A stretch of 64,000 nt of DNA from Owenia fusiformis (GCA_903813345.2 CAIIXF020000011.1:3248571-3312570); one strand, 5' to 3'; positions 1-11,693 are shown, numbered from the stretch's first letter. Translations and numbers: made by a program. Notes: a model not told the origin generated them from the sequence alone.

Positions 1-1
1 T

Positions 2-2968
2 GTTCAAAATAAGGACAAAAAATGTTTTGCTTATGCAGTGCTTTCAGCATTGCATCCTCATAAAACAAATCCTCATCGAGTACACAAGTACAAACCATTT
101 ATGCATGAACTCAACATGGAGGGGATCAAATACCCAGTAAAACCTGATGATATTACAACATTTGAAAAAAACAATGACATTTCGGTCAACTTGTTTGGAT
201 ATGACAAAGAGGTTTTTCCCATACACATCACTAAGAAAAGAACAAACAAACATGTAAACTTGATGTTGCTATCAAACAAGAAGCGAAGTCATTATTGCTG
301 GATTAAAAATCTTAATCGACTTCTCTATCATACCAAATCAAGGGGAAATAAACATCATTTTTGTCCATATTTTTTACATGGATTTACAAAGGCTACACTA
401 TTACACAAACACATCAACTATTGTCAAATTCATGGACCTCAGAAAATTGAATTACCCTCAGAAAAGGATAAATGGCTACACTTTAAGCAAGTGGAAAAAC
501 AATTAAAGGTTCCATGGATTATATATGCTGATTTTGAGAGTGTTTGTGAGAAAGTTTCTGGTTGTCAAGGAAATCCCCATAAATCATATACACAGAAAAT
601 GACTAAACATATTCCATCAGGTTTCTGTTATAAAGTAGTCGGACCTACTGAAGACTTAACTAAACCTGCTGTTGTATACACTGGACAGAATGTGACGGAT
701 ACATTAATTGAACACATGGTTAAGGTTCAAGATGACATTGATTTGTGGTACAAACATAAGCAGAAACCTTTAAAAATGCGTTCTGGAGATCGTGAAAAAT
801 TTGAAAATGCAACACATTGTCATATCTGTAAAGAAGTCCTTGGGGAAGACAGGGTTCGTGACCATGATCATGTGACGGGGTACTTCAGAGGTGCAGCGCA
901 TAATGCATGCAATGTGAACTTTAGATTTCGGGATCGAATACCTGTTGTATTTCACAATTTGAAAAATTATGATGCACATCATATTATGCAAAGCATAGGA
1001 CAATGTCAACACAATAAACTAAAAGTGATCCCAACTAATATGGAGAGATACATATCGTTTTCCATGGGATCTATGGATTTCATAGACAGTTTCCAATTTA
1101 TGAGTACCTCATTGGATAAACTGGTGGGAAATCTGGCTAATGAAGGCAAAGAAAAATTTAAACATTTACTGAGTGAATTTAAAAATGAAGAAAAACTTGC
1201 ACTTTTGATGAGAAAGGGTGTGTTTCCATACAGTTGGTTTGATCAAACTGAAAAATTAAGTGACAGTCAGTTACCTCCCATATGTGACTTTTTCAATGAT
1301 CTTACAGGTGAAGAATTATCAGATAATGACTATGCTCATGCAAATACAGTTTGGAATACATTCAACATGTCAACATTCAAAGAATATCACGACTTGTATT
1401 TAATGACAGACACGCTCCTTCTCAGTGATGTGTTTGAATCATTTAGAGACTTAGCGATAGAAATGTATGAATTGGACCCTGCACACTTTTATACGGCTCT
1501 TGGACTTAGTTGGATAGCAGCATTGAAATATACGGGCGTGAAACTTGAGTTATTTACAGATCCTGACATGTATCTCTTCATAGAATCTGGTATTAGAGGA
1601 GGTATTTCAATGATATCACATAGGTGCGCGAAGGCAAACAATGAATATCTTACATATTATGATCAAACGAAACCAACATCTTATATTACATATATAGATG
1701 CGAATAATTTATATGGGTGGGCTATGAGTAAACCCCTCCCAACCCATGGTTTCAAATGGATGGATGAAAATGCTATAGCATCATTCAATGTTGATGGTAT
1801 ATCTGAAAATTCTGATGATGGATATATACTGGAAGTTGATCTAGAGTATCCATGTGAATTACATGACACACATTCAGATTATCCTTTAGCACCTGAATCT
1901 ATACAAATTAATGAAAACATGACATCACCATTCTGCAAACGATTATTGGAAGAGTTGGAATTAGGTGAATGTAAATTAAATAAATTAGTTCCCAATCTCA
2001 ATGATAAGACAAATTACGTTTTACATTATAGGAATCTTCAACAATATATTATGAAACATGGGTTAGTTTTGAAGAAAATCCATAGAATTCTCACGTTTAA
2101 GCAATCACCATGGTAAAAACCTTACATTGATTTGAATACTCAAAGAAGGATGCTGGCTAAAAATGCATTTGAGAAAGACTTTTTTAAACTCATGAACAAC
2201 TCTATGTTCGGGAAATCCTGTGAAAACTTAAGAAATCGACGGCTGATTGAGTTGATACACAAAAAAGCAAGATTGCAAAAACTCGCTTGTAAACCATCAT
2301 TTTATGGATTTAAAATCTTTAATGAAGATTTAGCGGCAGTAGAATTGAGAAAGATCAAATTGTATCTCAATCGACCCATTTATTGTGGGTTTGCAATTTT
2401 GGATCTCAGTAAAACATTGATGTATGAGTATCATTACGAACATATCTTACCTAAATACGGTGACAAGTCTACATTATTGTTTACAGATACAGATTCCCTA
2501 TGTTATCTTATACAAACAGAGAATATTTACAAGGATATGGCTGAAAACATGGATCTGTATGACACATCAGACTTTCCTAAAGATCACATGTTATATTCAA
2601 CTTCAAACAAAAAAGTCATTGGGAAGTTTAAAGATGAAACAATAGGAGTTTGTCCATCGGAATTCGTAGGATTGAAACCTAAAATGTACTCCTTATTAGT
2701 ACAAAATGAGGCAAAGAAAACTGCTAAAGGAGTGAATAAAGCTGTCATTAAAAACCAAATAACACATGATGACTATCGCAATGCAGTACTAAATCATGAA
2801 TTGAACATACATTCAATGAAACAAATTAGATCATTGAATCATGAATTGTTTACACTTGAAATAAACAAGATTTCACTTAATCCATATGATGACAAGAGGT
2901 TTGTCCTCGAGGATGGTATTACTTCTCTAGCACATGGACATTACAAAATTAAAAAAATTAATATTTAA
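2..2968 (+). pseudogene. Protein-primed type B DNA polymerase (Polinton/Maverick or adintovirus-like), interrupted, 5' end outside window
   Basis: One reading frame is open from base 2, so the true start lies upstream. It stays open to a TAA at 2114-2116 and continues in the same frame to 2968. Counting residues from the GTG at 38, the exonuclease motifs are YADFES (about 163-168), HNLKNYD (about 306-312) and YHDLYLMTD (about 450-458). Polymerase motif A is DANNLYG (about 554-560). After the stop come a motif B-like NNSMFGKS and motif C TDTDS. Between Exo I and Exo II lies a zinc/endonuclease VII-like insert (CHIC, RDHDH, HNACN; about 261-292), seen in polymerases of Polinton- and adintovirus-like elements. 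An upstream finger-like segment (HFCPYF) lacks its second cysteine. The family copies viral or transposon DNA from a terminal protein primer. The single stop, with both halves otherwise intact, suggests a recently inactivated endogenous copy. Confidence 0.9.
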
Positions 2969-3010
2969 AATTTAAAAAATGTTTTTTGTTTCTTACAAAT
3001 ATTACATTCC

Positions 3011-3430
3011 TCCCTCTCTTCGTCATCATTCCCCCTCCTCCTCCTCCTCCTCCTCATTCCATTCTCCTCCCCATTCCCCCATCCTCCTCCCCATTCCCTT
3101 CTCATCCTCCTCATTCCATGCTCATCCACCTCCCCCTCATTCCATCCTCCTCCCCATTCCCCCTCTTCCTCCTCATTCCCTCTTCCTCCTCCTCCCCATT
3201 CCCTCCTCCTCCCCATTCCCTCCTCATCCTCCTCATTCCATGCTCATCCACCTCCCCCTCCTCATTCCATCCTCCTCCCCATTCCCTCCTCTTCCTCCTC
3301 ATTCCCTCATCCTCCTCCTCCCCATTCCCTCCTCCTCATTCCATGCTCCTCCCAATTTCCTCCTCCTCCTCCCTCCTCCTTCTCCTCATTGCCTCCTCCT
3401 CTCCTTTCCCTCCTCCTCCTCCTCCTCATA
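3011..3430 (+). repeat. (TCC)n-rich low-complexity tract
   Basis: About 420 bases on the + strand are almost only C and T. They are built from imperfect CTCC/CCCATTCC units, with a longer recurring word around CATGCTCATCCACC. Open frames on either strand (Pro/Ser-rich or Gly/Glu/Arg-rich) follow from the composition and are not credible genes. The tract separates the polymerase from the zinc-finger gene and could act as a long pyrimidine tract upstream of the 3500 splice acceptor; that role is inference. Confidence 0.9.
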
Positions 3431-3500
3431 TTAATAGACAAGTGACTAGTTGATGTATTCATTTTAGACAAAACTCTTGAAAGATCAACATCATTTTTAG

Positions 3501-4449
3501 CTGTAATGAATGTTTAAAGCAGTTTACACGCAGAGATAATAAGATTCGTCATATGAAGATCGCACATGGAAAAACTCAAAATGATCATATATCTAAAAGA
3601 CAACATAGCATGGGATTTCTAGATGGAGCAATTCAAACACAGCAACCTGAAAATAATGTAAATATACCTAATCATAAGGTATCAGAAACACCTCAAATAA
3701 ATACAGAGGGTTCAAGTATGTATGACATAAAAACTGGAACGACACCTTATTCCTCTCATTGTGTATGTGACAATATGGTCTCATGGGATGCCTGTGGTTT
3801 AGTCTTTGAGAGTATTCATGATTTGCAACATCATGTTAAAAATTGGTGTCATGGTCATCTATCCAAGAAAATGAAGATTGAAACCAACCCACAAACAAAC
3901 AAAGATTCCTACGAAGATGATGATCTGAGATCAAATGAAACATTTATATATCTAAAAAACCTGGCTAGAAACGATAATGAAAAGGATTATGATCATAAAG
4001 TAAAGGAGTATATAGATAGGGGAAACAATGAAAAGGAGGCTATAGAAAAGGCTGAGAAGAAACTTATACAAAAGGATAAAGAAATATTCATGAAGCACTA
4101 TAAGAAGGTCTTAAAACAAGTATTTGGTTTAGCAGACAATGCATTACATAGAAATATTGTAGATGCAGTGAATGATATGTTAATGAGAGGTGTCTCTAGA
4201 GATCTTGCAATCAGAAAGACACTTGTGAAAAATGAACATAAGTTTAATGAGCTATTTATGGAAGATACAGATGATGAAGACGATTCAAATGAAGAATCTA
4301 CTGATGAAGAAAAGTCTGATAATTATGATGAAAGCAATGCTAATGAAGAATTTACTGATGAAGAACAATCTAATGATTATGATGAAAGCAATTCTGATGA
4401 AGAACAATCTAATGATTATGATGAAAGCAATTCTGAAAAAAGCATTTGA
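3501..4449 (+). CDS. Zinc-finger protein with acidic repeat tail, last exon; element-associated
   Basis: The frame opens at 3481. The first ATG is at 3553, but the codons before it encode a good C2H2 finger (CNEC, then twelve residues, then HMKIAH). A plausible acceptor (catttttag) ends at 3500, so I start the exon there. A second finger-like segment (ACGLVFESIHDLQHHVKNWC) has a tryptophan where the first metal-binding cysteine would be expected. The middle is charged and helical. The tail is Asp/Glu/Ser-rich with repeats of DEEQSNDYDESNS. A poly(A) signal AATAAA lies at 4601-4606. The location just behind the type B polymerase suggests that it belongs to the same mobile element; similar finger/acidic proteins accompany such elements, but that is recalled and not tested here. 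Function is unknown, with nucleic-acid binding most likely. Confidence 0.6.
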
Positions 4450-5035
4450 TATTTTAATATATATGTATCCTTTCAATACATCAGACATTATTCAAATATA
4501 CATATATGACCAGTGTTGTTTCATAATCACATTTCTACGACAATTTGTTATGGCGTCTTGTCAGATATCAAAACATTGTAAATCTTGTATGTTATACTTT
4601 AATAAATAGCAAAACATTATTTTATGTTATGTTGAATAATTATAATAACTGAGAATATTGGAGTGACTTTAATTTACTCATTGAATCAAACTTCATGGTG
4701 AGTAAAACAATACAGTATAGTTTATCTCTCAATAAACACATATCTTTAAACAACTGATAATTCAAGACTTGTAGTACATTGTGAAATATTTTTACGTTTT
4801 CATTCATTCATGTTGGTCTAAAATCATATATTGCGCAATGGCCTAGAACCTTCTAGAATAATGACTCATCAGTGTACTTTCGGAATCTACGATGCCATGA
4901 TCAGCCCAGTCATTGGTAACCGTGTCGTTTCATCTAATCAATGATGTCAGTGTCACATCTCCTGGTCATCTTATCTAGGGCAAATTTGTTATGGTGTCTT
5001 ATGGTGGCGTTTCAGTATTAGTACTTTTCTATCTA
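4450..5035. other. AT-rich spacer without a recognisable gene
   Basis: It holds the 3' untranslated stretch and AATAAA signal (4601-4606) of the preceding exon. After that I see nothing coding or repeated until the 69-bp array. Confidence 0.6.
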
Positions 5036-6197
5036 CTTGTATTGACAGACAATACATGTACTTCTATCATTTTAATGGTACTTGAATCATTAAATATTTG
5101 TAACTGAATTGCTGTATTGACAGACAATACTTCTATCATTTTAATGGTACTTGAATCATTAAATATTTGCAACTGAATTGCTGTATTGACAGACAATACT
5201 TCTATCATTTTAATGGTACTTGAATCATTAAATATTTGTAACTGAATTGCTGTATTGACAGACAATACTTCTATTATTTTAATGGTACTTGAATCATTAA
5301 ATATTTGTAACTGGATTGCTGTATTGACAGACAATACTTCTATCATTTTAATGGTACTTGAATCATTAAATATTTGTAACTGAATTGCTGTATTGACAGA
5401 CAATACTTCTATTATTTTAATGGTACTTGAATCATTAAATATTTGTAACTGGATTGCTGTATTGACAGACAATACTTCTATCATTTTAATGGTACTTGAA
5501 TCATTAAATATTTGTAACTGAATTGCTGTATTGACAGACAATACTTCTATCATTTTAATGGTACTTGAATCATTAAATATTTGTAACTGAATTGCTGTAT
5601 TGACAGACAATACTTCTATCGTTTTAATGGTACTTGAATCATTAAACATTTGTAACTGAATTGCTGTATTGACAGATAATACTTCTATCATTTTAATGGT
5701 ACTTGAATCATTAAATATTTGCAACTGAATTGCTGTATTGACAGACAATACTTCTATCATTTTAATGGTACTTGAATCATTAAATATTTGTAACTGAATT
5801 GCTGTATTGACAGACAATACTTCTATTATTTTAATGGTACTTGAATCATTAAATATTTGTAACTGGATTGCTGTATTGACAGACAATACTTCTATCATTT
5901 TAATGGTACTTGAATCATTAAATATTTGTAACTGAATTGCTGTATTGACAGACAATACTTCTATTATTTTAATGGTACTTGAATCATTAAATATTTGTAA
6001 CTGAATTGCTGTATTGACAGATAATACTTCTATCATTTTAATGGTACTTGAATCATTAAATATTTGCAACTGAATTGCTGTATTGACAGACAATTCTTCT
6101 TTCATTTTAATGGTACTTGAATCATTAAATATTTGTAACTGAATTGCTGTATTGACAGACAATACTTCTATCATTTTAATGGTACTTGAATCATTAA
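5036..6197. repeat. 69-bp tandem array, about 17 copies
   Basis: The unit contains TATTGACAGACAATACTTCT and TTAATGGTACTTGAATCATT and recurs every 69 bp. The first copy carries a 6-bp insertion (acatgt). Because 69 is a multiple of three and the unit lacks stops in one minus-strand frame, a 381-residue repeat ORF appears; this is a by-product. A subset of units has TTATTTT in place of TCATTTT, and these are usually followed by CTGGATTGC in place of CTGAATTGC. The variant recurs at intervals of two to several units, which points to local amplification of blocks. Confidence 0.95.
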
Positions 6198-6354
6198 AGC
6201 AGATATGAAATGGTATTTTTTAACCTAAAGGAATCAATATAATTTTTTGATAAATGTATTTGGACATATTTTCTCATCAGTAGTGCGAAAACTATTTCAC
6301 TCTAACGATCGTTATAGCTGCTTAATAAGCAATATTCGAATTGGTTGTGACGTT

Positions 6355-6532
6355 ATTGGCCCCCACGTGATCTCTCACTGGTCCCCACATGGCCCATAAC
6401 GTCATAATGCCAAAATGTTTTGTTTTGGTTTACACTACAATCCTATGGTTGCCGTGACGTTGTGATTACTAAGGAACCAATAAACCAAAGCTATATTTTG
6501 TATATGACGTTACTTATCACGTGGGGGCCAAT
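6355..6532. mobile_element. Short inverted-repeat element (MITE-like)
   Basis: ATTGGCCCCCACGTGAT at 6355-6371 is a perfect 17-base inverted match to 6516-6532. The interior is non-coding. Both ends carry the E-box-like CACGTG. No clear target duplication is visible, so mobility is inferred from size and symmetry. Confidence 0.5.
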
Positions 6533-6689
6533 TTGATTGATCAGTTAGTTTTATTTCGTTATTTATGACCGTTAGCAGTTATCTAACATTTATTTTATAA
6601 TGACTATCGCAAGAACTCTACGTTGGGCTTACAATGGAGAAAACCGCATTTTTGTAGCTGCAAGTTGAGAAAAGCTATTTCAGTTGTCC

Positions 6690-6757
6690 TTTAAATATTT
6701 GTAACTGAATTGCTGTATTGACAGACAATACTTCTATTATTTTAATGGCATTGAATC
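6690..6757. repeat. Solitary copy of the 69-bp array unit
   Basis: TTAAATATTTGTAACTGAAT followed by the CTGTATTGACAGACAATAC segment matches the array unit almost exactly. It lies about 500 bp beyond the array edge in the same orientation, and the flanking sequence is unrelated. Confidence 0.85.
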
Positions 6758-7034
6758 GGTAAGTATCTCTGAAAGTGATATCAAAACAAGAGATCATTCA
6801 AAAAAATGAAGGCTCGTATGAAGGAGATGCCTTGCAGTGTTGTAATGAATTGAATCGATAAATAGGGATGCTTAATTTTAACGCGGTTGTAATTTACCGA
6901 ACGGCAAAAGTAGAAAAAATCCGAACATTTTGAACTGATTAAGATCTTTAAATTGTGAAGGTCTGAGTACCTGGACCTCTAAGACAACATCCAAACATAT
7001 CAAAAAGTGAAGATGGGTCAATTTGATTCTCGTT

Positions 7035-7062
7035 CTCCGAACGTTAAGTTAAACGTTCGGAG
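7035..7062. other. Perfect 11-bp hairpin followed by a T run
   Basis: CTCCGAACGTT and AACGTTCGGAG flank a 6-base loop, and seven T residues follow. It resembles a bacterial intrinsic terminator in form, but nothing here is prokaryotic. Significance is unknown. Confidence 0.5.
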
Positions 7063-7587
7063 TTTTTTTAATGCTGTAAATTGTTCACAATTCTAAATCA
7101 AGAAGTCGCTCGTATTTCTGTCGTATTTAGGAAATCATGTTGCCGAAAATCAGTGCACAGTTTTCATGGTGCTGTTGAAAAATGTGCGTATGTGTCTTTT
7201 GAAACCCTCTCTAACGCAATTTTATAATAAACTAACACCTTAGGGTTAAACGTTTGCTCGAGGAATTAACTCATTTTCATTAATAAATATTAACCCATCA
7301 TGTTTTCTACTAGTAAACTAACGTTTAAACCTCAGTCCATTGTCGTTATCATTTACTACTAAAACCAAGTGAGATATGGCTCTTGCCTCAGCACGAGCCA
7401 ATGAAAATATGTTGCCGAAATGTCCCTTGATAATTTTATCCATAAAAATGCACTCTGTAGTCTGTATTTTATAGTTACTTGTGACTGAATGGTCGCCGAA
7501 ACTCATTAGATAAACGAATAAACGGATATTTAAACAAAACAAAATATTGAAACAAAAATAAGATAAAACTTAGTACATGTATATGAC

Positions 7588-7670
7588 CTTCCTCATCTCC
7601 GATCCCTACCAAGAGCGGGCAGTTCACATCCCTGGCGCGCTCAGCCCCGTAAAAGACTCAAACCAAATTA
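7588..7670 (+). repeat. Dispersed repeat, left copy (partner at 24034-24114)
   Basis: The core reads CATCTCCGATCCCTAC, then GCTCAGCCCCG and AAAGACTCAAACCAAA. It recurs in the same orientation at 24034-24114. It is non-coding and may be a SINE or transposon fragment. Confidence 0.7.
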
Positions 7671-7690
7671 CTTCATACAGTACCACAGCA

Positions 7691-9260
7691 AAAAAAGTGA
7701 ATCAAATCCCCGAATCCTGGAGGCAGGATTCAAGCAGGATTCATATGCGCATATGAATCCTGTATGAATCCTGCCTCCAGGATTCGTGCAGGATTCGCTG
7801 TTTAAGTAGTTTACAAATGAATCCTGTAGCCAGGATTCGTGCAGGATTCATATGGAAGGTAGTTTACAAATGAATCCAACCTTCAGGATTCGTGCAGAAT
7901 TCATATGGAGGTAGTTTACAAATGAATCCAACCTTCAGGATTCGTGCAGGATTCATATGGAAGGTAGTTTACAAATGAATCCAACCTTCAGGATTCGTGC
8001 AGGATTCATATGGAAGGTAGTTTACAAATGAATCCAACCTTCAGGATTCGTGCAGGATTCATATGGAAGGTAGTTTACAAATGAATCCAACCTTTAGGAT
8101 TCGTGCAGGATTCATATGGAAGGTAGTTTACAAATGAATCCAACCTTCAGGATTCGTGCAGGATTCATATGGAAGGTGGTTTACAAATGAATCCAACCTT
8201 CAGGATTCGTGCAGGATTCATATGGAAGGTAGTTTACAAATGAATCCAACCTTCAGGATTCGTGCAGGATTCATATGGAAGGTAGTTTACAAATGAATCC
8301 AATCTTCAGGATTCGTGTAGGATTCATATGGAAGGTAGTTTACAAATGAATCCAACCTTCAGGATTCGTGCAGGATTCATATGGAAGGTAGTTTACAAAT
8401 GAATCCAACTTTCAGGATTTGTGCAGGATTCATATGGAAGGTAGTTTACAAATGAATCCTGTAGCCAGGATTCAGGCAGGATTCATATGTAAGGTAGTTT
8501 ACAAATGAATCCAACCTTCAGGATTCGTGCAGGATTCATATGGAAGGTACTTTATAAATGAATCCTGTAGCCAGGATTCAAGTAGGATTCATATGTAAAG
8601 TAGTTTACAAATGAATCCAACCTTCAGGATTCGCGCAGGATTCATACGGAATGTATTTTACAAATTAATCCTGCAACCATGATTCAAGCAGGATTCATAT
8701 TCAAAATAGTTAACAAATGAATCCAGCCTTCAGTAATCATACGTGATTCATATGAAAAATGAATCATATAATCGTTTGATTTTCACAATTCTTAACATGG
8801 AGTGACTTTGTGGCCAAATTTTGAAATATAAATCCCCCTGGAATTTTTTTTAAAATGCCCCCCCCCCCTGGGAAAATACTTGCTGTATGTTTAGCGAACC
8901 TTCCTCTGGGCTACAGGCTTGAAGCAACAGCACGATTTATTTCACAGGTTTACACATGTACTAAATATAACTATTAATCACCTTCTCCCAAATGTCCGAT
9001 TATAACATTCATTTTTAGTGTAATACAAATCAAACTAGAATATATCCATGGTATTGTATTATACTGTTTGAAATTTCGAAAGACTTTAGAGCCTTAAAAG
9101 ACTTTTGTTTTGATGAGTCCGGGCCTTCGTTAAACGAACCTTATTATGTTTGTTTAAGCCAATATTAAGACTCATTTATTGTGAGCATTTCTGTAGTTTT
9201 TGAAAAGTTGTAAGTCCACATAATTGAAGTGGTTAAGTAACATGTGTAAAATAAGATAAC
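7691..9260 (-). mobile_element. Minisatellite-bearing element, left copy, outer part
   Basis: This stretch is the reverse complement of about 22300-23354. In order it holds a terminal segment (GTGAATCAAATCCCCGAATC), a 74-bp palindrome (7712-7785), a 53-bp tandem array (about 7790-8750), a poly-C run (about 8860), and a unique part with GAACCTTCCTCTGGGCTAC and AAGCCAATATTAAGA. The matching remainder of the element lies at 15700-16571 beyond the LINE. The element appears non-autonomous, since no ORF is present. Non-autonomous elements with internal minisatellites are known among Helitron-like and pearl-like families, but I cannot assign this one. Confidence 0.8.
7790..8750. repeat. 53-bp minisatellite inside the left element copy
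   Basis: The unit runs through TATGGAAGGTAGTTTACAAA, TGAATCCAACCTTCAGG and ATTCGTGCAGGATTCA with a period of 53 bp. There are about 17 copies, which diverge towards the 8750 end. Units contain repeated GGATTC/GAATCC words that can pair with each other. Confidence 0.9.
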
Positions 9261-9289
9261 AATTATTTAACAATCCGTCTATTTCTTTG

Positions 9290-9345
9290 AACTGTTTTTA
9301 TTTATTTTTATTTATTTATTTATGTTTATTTATTATTTGAAATAC
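9290..9345 (-). repeat. LINE 3' tail, A-rich on the minus strand
   Basis: TTTATTTATTTATTTATG-type sequence on the + strand corresponds to an (AAATA)n-like tail at the 3' end of the minus-strand LINE that follows. This is typical of a target-primed retrotransposon end. Confidence 0.65.
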
Positions 9346-11152
9346 ACACAAAATACAATATATGAGCTGGGTGACACTTTAAAAAGTGTATATTCCCAAT
9401 ATTAGACAAAATAATACATGTGTGTTGTCATACCTATTAAATGCAGTTGGGGACCTGCCTATGTATTCATCTATTTGAACGAAAGTATTGGTTTGTCACA
9501 TCATAATAGACCAAATGAGGTAAAGTTTTGGCATAATGTCAAAAGTGTTCTTGAATACAATTATACCAGTGAGTGCAAATATACTTACAATGTAGTTTGA
9601 ACATTATTTGGAACAGAGGCAAAATCAGGGGGTATAGCAGAGCTTATAGGAAATATAAGTCAGTTTAGTAAAAAACAAATAACAACAAAAAAAACCCACA
9701 AAAACAGCATAACTGTATGTGATTGAGATGTTACCATATGGGTCAGATATACTGAGCAATCATATTGAGAGCAGTTTTGTTCTTCGAAGAAACCAAAAGA
9801 GCATACACGAGAGAAAGCATGGTGAGGGCAGTGGGTGATAAAGAGACAGCAAAATATCAATTGAGTTAGTATGTTTCCAAAAATAGTTTTTTTTAGTTCT
9901 CTTTTAAATGAATAGAGGCTTTTTATTTGTTTAAGTCTTTCTGGTAATTTGTTCCAAAGCTGGGGTACTGAAATGGATATAGATGATTTACCATAATTTG
10001 TGCGAAATTTAGGTTGATCATAGGTCATACTATTTCTGGTGTTATAAGGATTTCTTTCATGAACTGTTGTAAAGAGACGAGGGTATATACTCCTATAGTT
10101 ATCTAAGTCATTTTTCCATTTGAACATAAATATACATTTCGCTTGCTTAATGTCAAAAATAGTAATAAGTTTTAACATTTCAAAAAGTGGAGAAGAATGT
10201 GCTCTATAGTCACTATTTGTTGCAAGACGTACAAACCTTTTCTGGGACAAGTGAAGTGGATTTATTGATGTAGGATTTGCATCCCCCCAAACAAGATTAC
10301 CATATATTAGATATGAATAGATCAAGGAGTAGTAAATACTTGTAAACCCTTGAATGTTTAAGATATGCTTAATCTTGTACAAAATACCTATGGTCCTTGA
10401 AATTTTCATATTAACTGAAGATATGTGATCTTTCCATGTCAAATGTTGGTCAATTATAATGCCTAAAAAACTGATCGTTGAAACTTGTTCGAGTTTATTG
10501 TCATTGAGATATATTTTGAAGTTACTTGGATCATAGTGCTTCTGTCTTGACGTAAAAATGATGTATTTGGTTTTAGAAATGTTTATAGAAAGTTTATTAG
10601 TCACCAGCCATTCTTCAATATGTTTTAGCTCGGTGTTCAATATATCATTGAGTTCATTAAGATTTTTGCCATTTATCAATATATTAGTGTCATCTGCAAA
10701 AAGAACAAAAAATAACCTTGGAGATGATAAGTATATGTCATTAATATAAACGATGAAGAAAAGGGGACCTAGTATGGAGCCTTGAGGGATTCCACAGTTA
10801 ATGGTATTTGGCTCAGAAATAACATCTTTGTATGAAGTTCTTTGAATTCTATTTTTGAAATAACTTTTTACCAAATCAAGTGATACGCCACGTATACCAT
10901 AAAAATATAATTTTTGAAAAAGAATTTCATGGTCGATAGTGTCAAATGCCTTGGAAAAATCTAAAAATAGGCCAATTGAGTATTCTCCGAGATCAATAGA
11001 TTTTCTTATTTTTTCAACAAAATTTAGAACAGCCATAAAAGTTGACTTCTTTTCTCTAAATCCAAATTGATTAGAATATAAAATTTCCATTTTGTCAATA
11101 AAAGTAGAAAATCTCCTATGCATCAATTGTTCAAGTAGTTTAGAGAATACAG
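9346..11152 (-). mobile_element. Non-LTR retrotransposon, 3' part with most of the reverse transcriptase
   Basis: The minus-strand frame reads through reverse transcriptase motifs in order: SNQFGFR, LDFSKAFDTIDH (motif A, catalytic Asp), GIPQGSILGPL (motif B) and FADDT (motif C). Then come a thumb-like FLGIIIDQHLTWKDH segment and a C-terminal part with VPQLWNKLP. The pattern suits the CR1/Jockey group; the clade call is tentative. The ORF joins at its 5' side (11152) to the terminus of an inserted DNA transposon, and its first codons there are foreign. The missing upstream part of the same protein lies at 15231-15590. No endonuclease domain is visible, so the copy is 5'-truncated as well as split. 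Confidence 0.9.
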
Positions 11153-11410
11153 GGTAGTTTAGAGAATACAACACCAAGAAAATGCATGCTGGTGGCTCCC
11201 AGAGGGTATACACATTTTTCACCAAGTGCTTTTTTCATCTCCAATCAAATTGCAGGATTCGATCACGTGAACAATCATGGGCACATGCTCTCTCAGTGCT
11301 GCGCATGCGCAGAGTTAAATTTGAAATCGTGGGAATGGCGTTTACATCAGTTCAACATCGTCATTTCAAACCTACGGTAATACTATTGAAGTTACTCGAT
11401 CCATAGGTAG

Positions 11411-11693
11411 GTACGAAAAATTTCGAACTGAATGCGTGACATATACGTAATTCGCGTGAAAAGTACGAACGAAATGCGTATTTTTTTCCCACGTTCTATT
11501 TTTCCTGTGTAGACAATCTTTTTTAGAAATTTTTCTACAGAAATATTTTTGTATTTTGTATATTTACCAGGTAAAATGCGTATTTGCGTGACATTTTCTG
11601 TCACGCAAAAATAACTGGCGTGACTTCAAATTCTTCAGCAAATGCGTGACAAATACGCAAATTGCGGGACAGTTGACAGGCCTGCAAGTGGGC
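11411..11693 (-). mobile_element. Partial copy of the CAGGCCTGTC MITE family
   Basis: This is an inverted match to 18020-18245: GTCACGCAAAAATAACTGG, then GCGGGACAGTTGACAGGCCT at the terminus. The second terminus is not found, so the copy is partial. It lies inside the 4-kb transposon. Many GCGTGAC/GTCACGC words give it strong internal complementarity. Confidence 0.75.

Noticed and set aside
2965-3453. Several Pro/Ser-rich and Gly/Glu-rich ORFs in the (TCC)n tract
   Set aside because: They overlap in all frames of a simple repeat and carry no other signal.
5029-6174. 381-codon repeat ORF on the minus strand
   Set aside because: It exists only because the 69-bp unit is a multiple of three and lacks stops. 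No start context, domain or codon-position bias supports a protein.
7035-7070. Rho-independent terminator
   Set aside because: The hairpin plus T-run has the right form, but the window is eukaryotic and no bacterial-type gene precedes it.
7790-8750. CRISPR-like array
   Set aside because: Units are contiguous 53-mers with no unique spacers, they lie in a eukaryotic transposon copy, and no cas genes occur.
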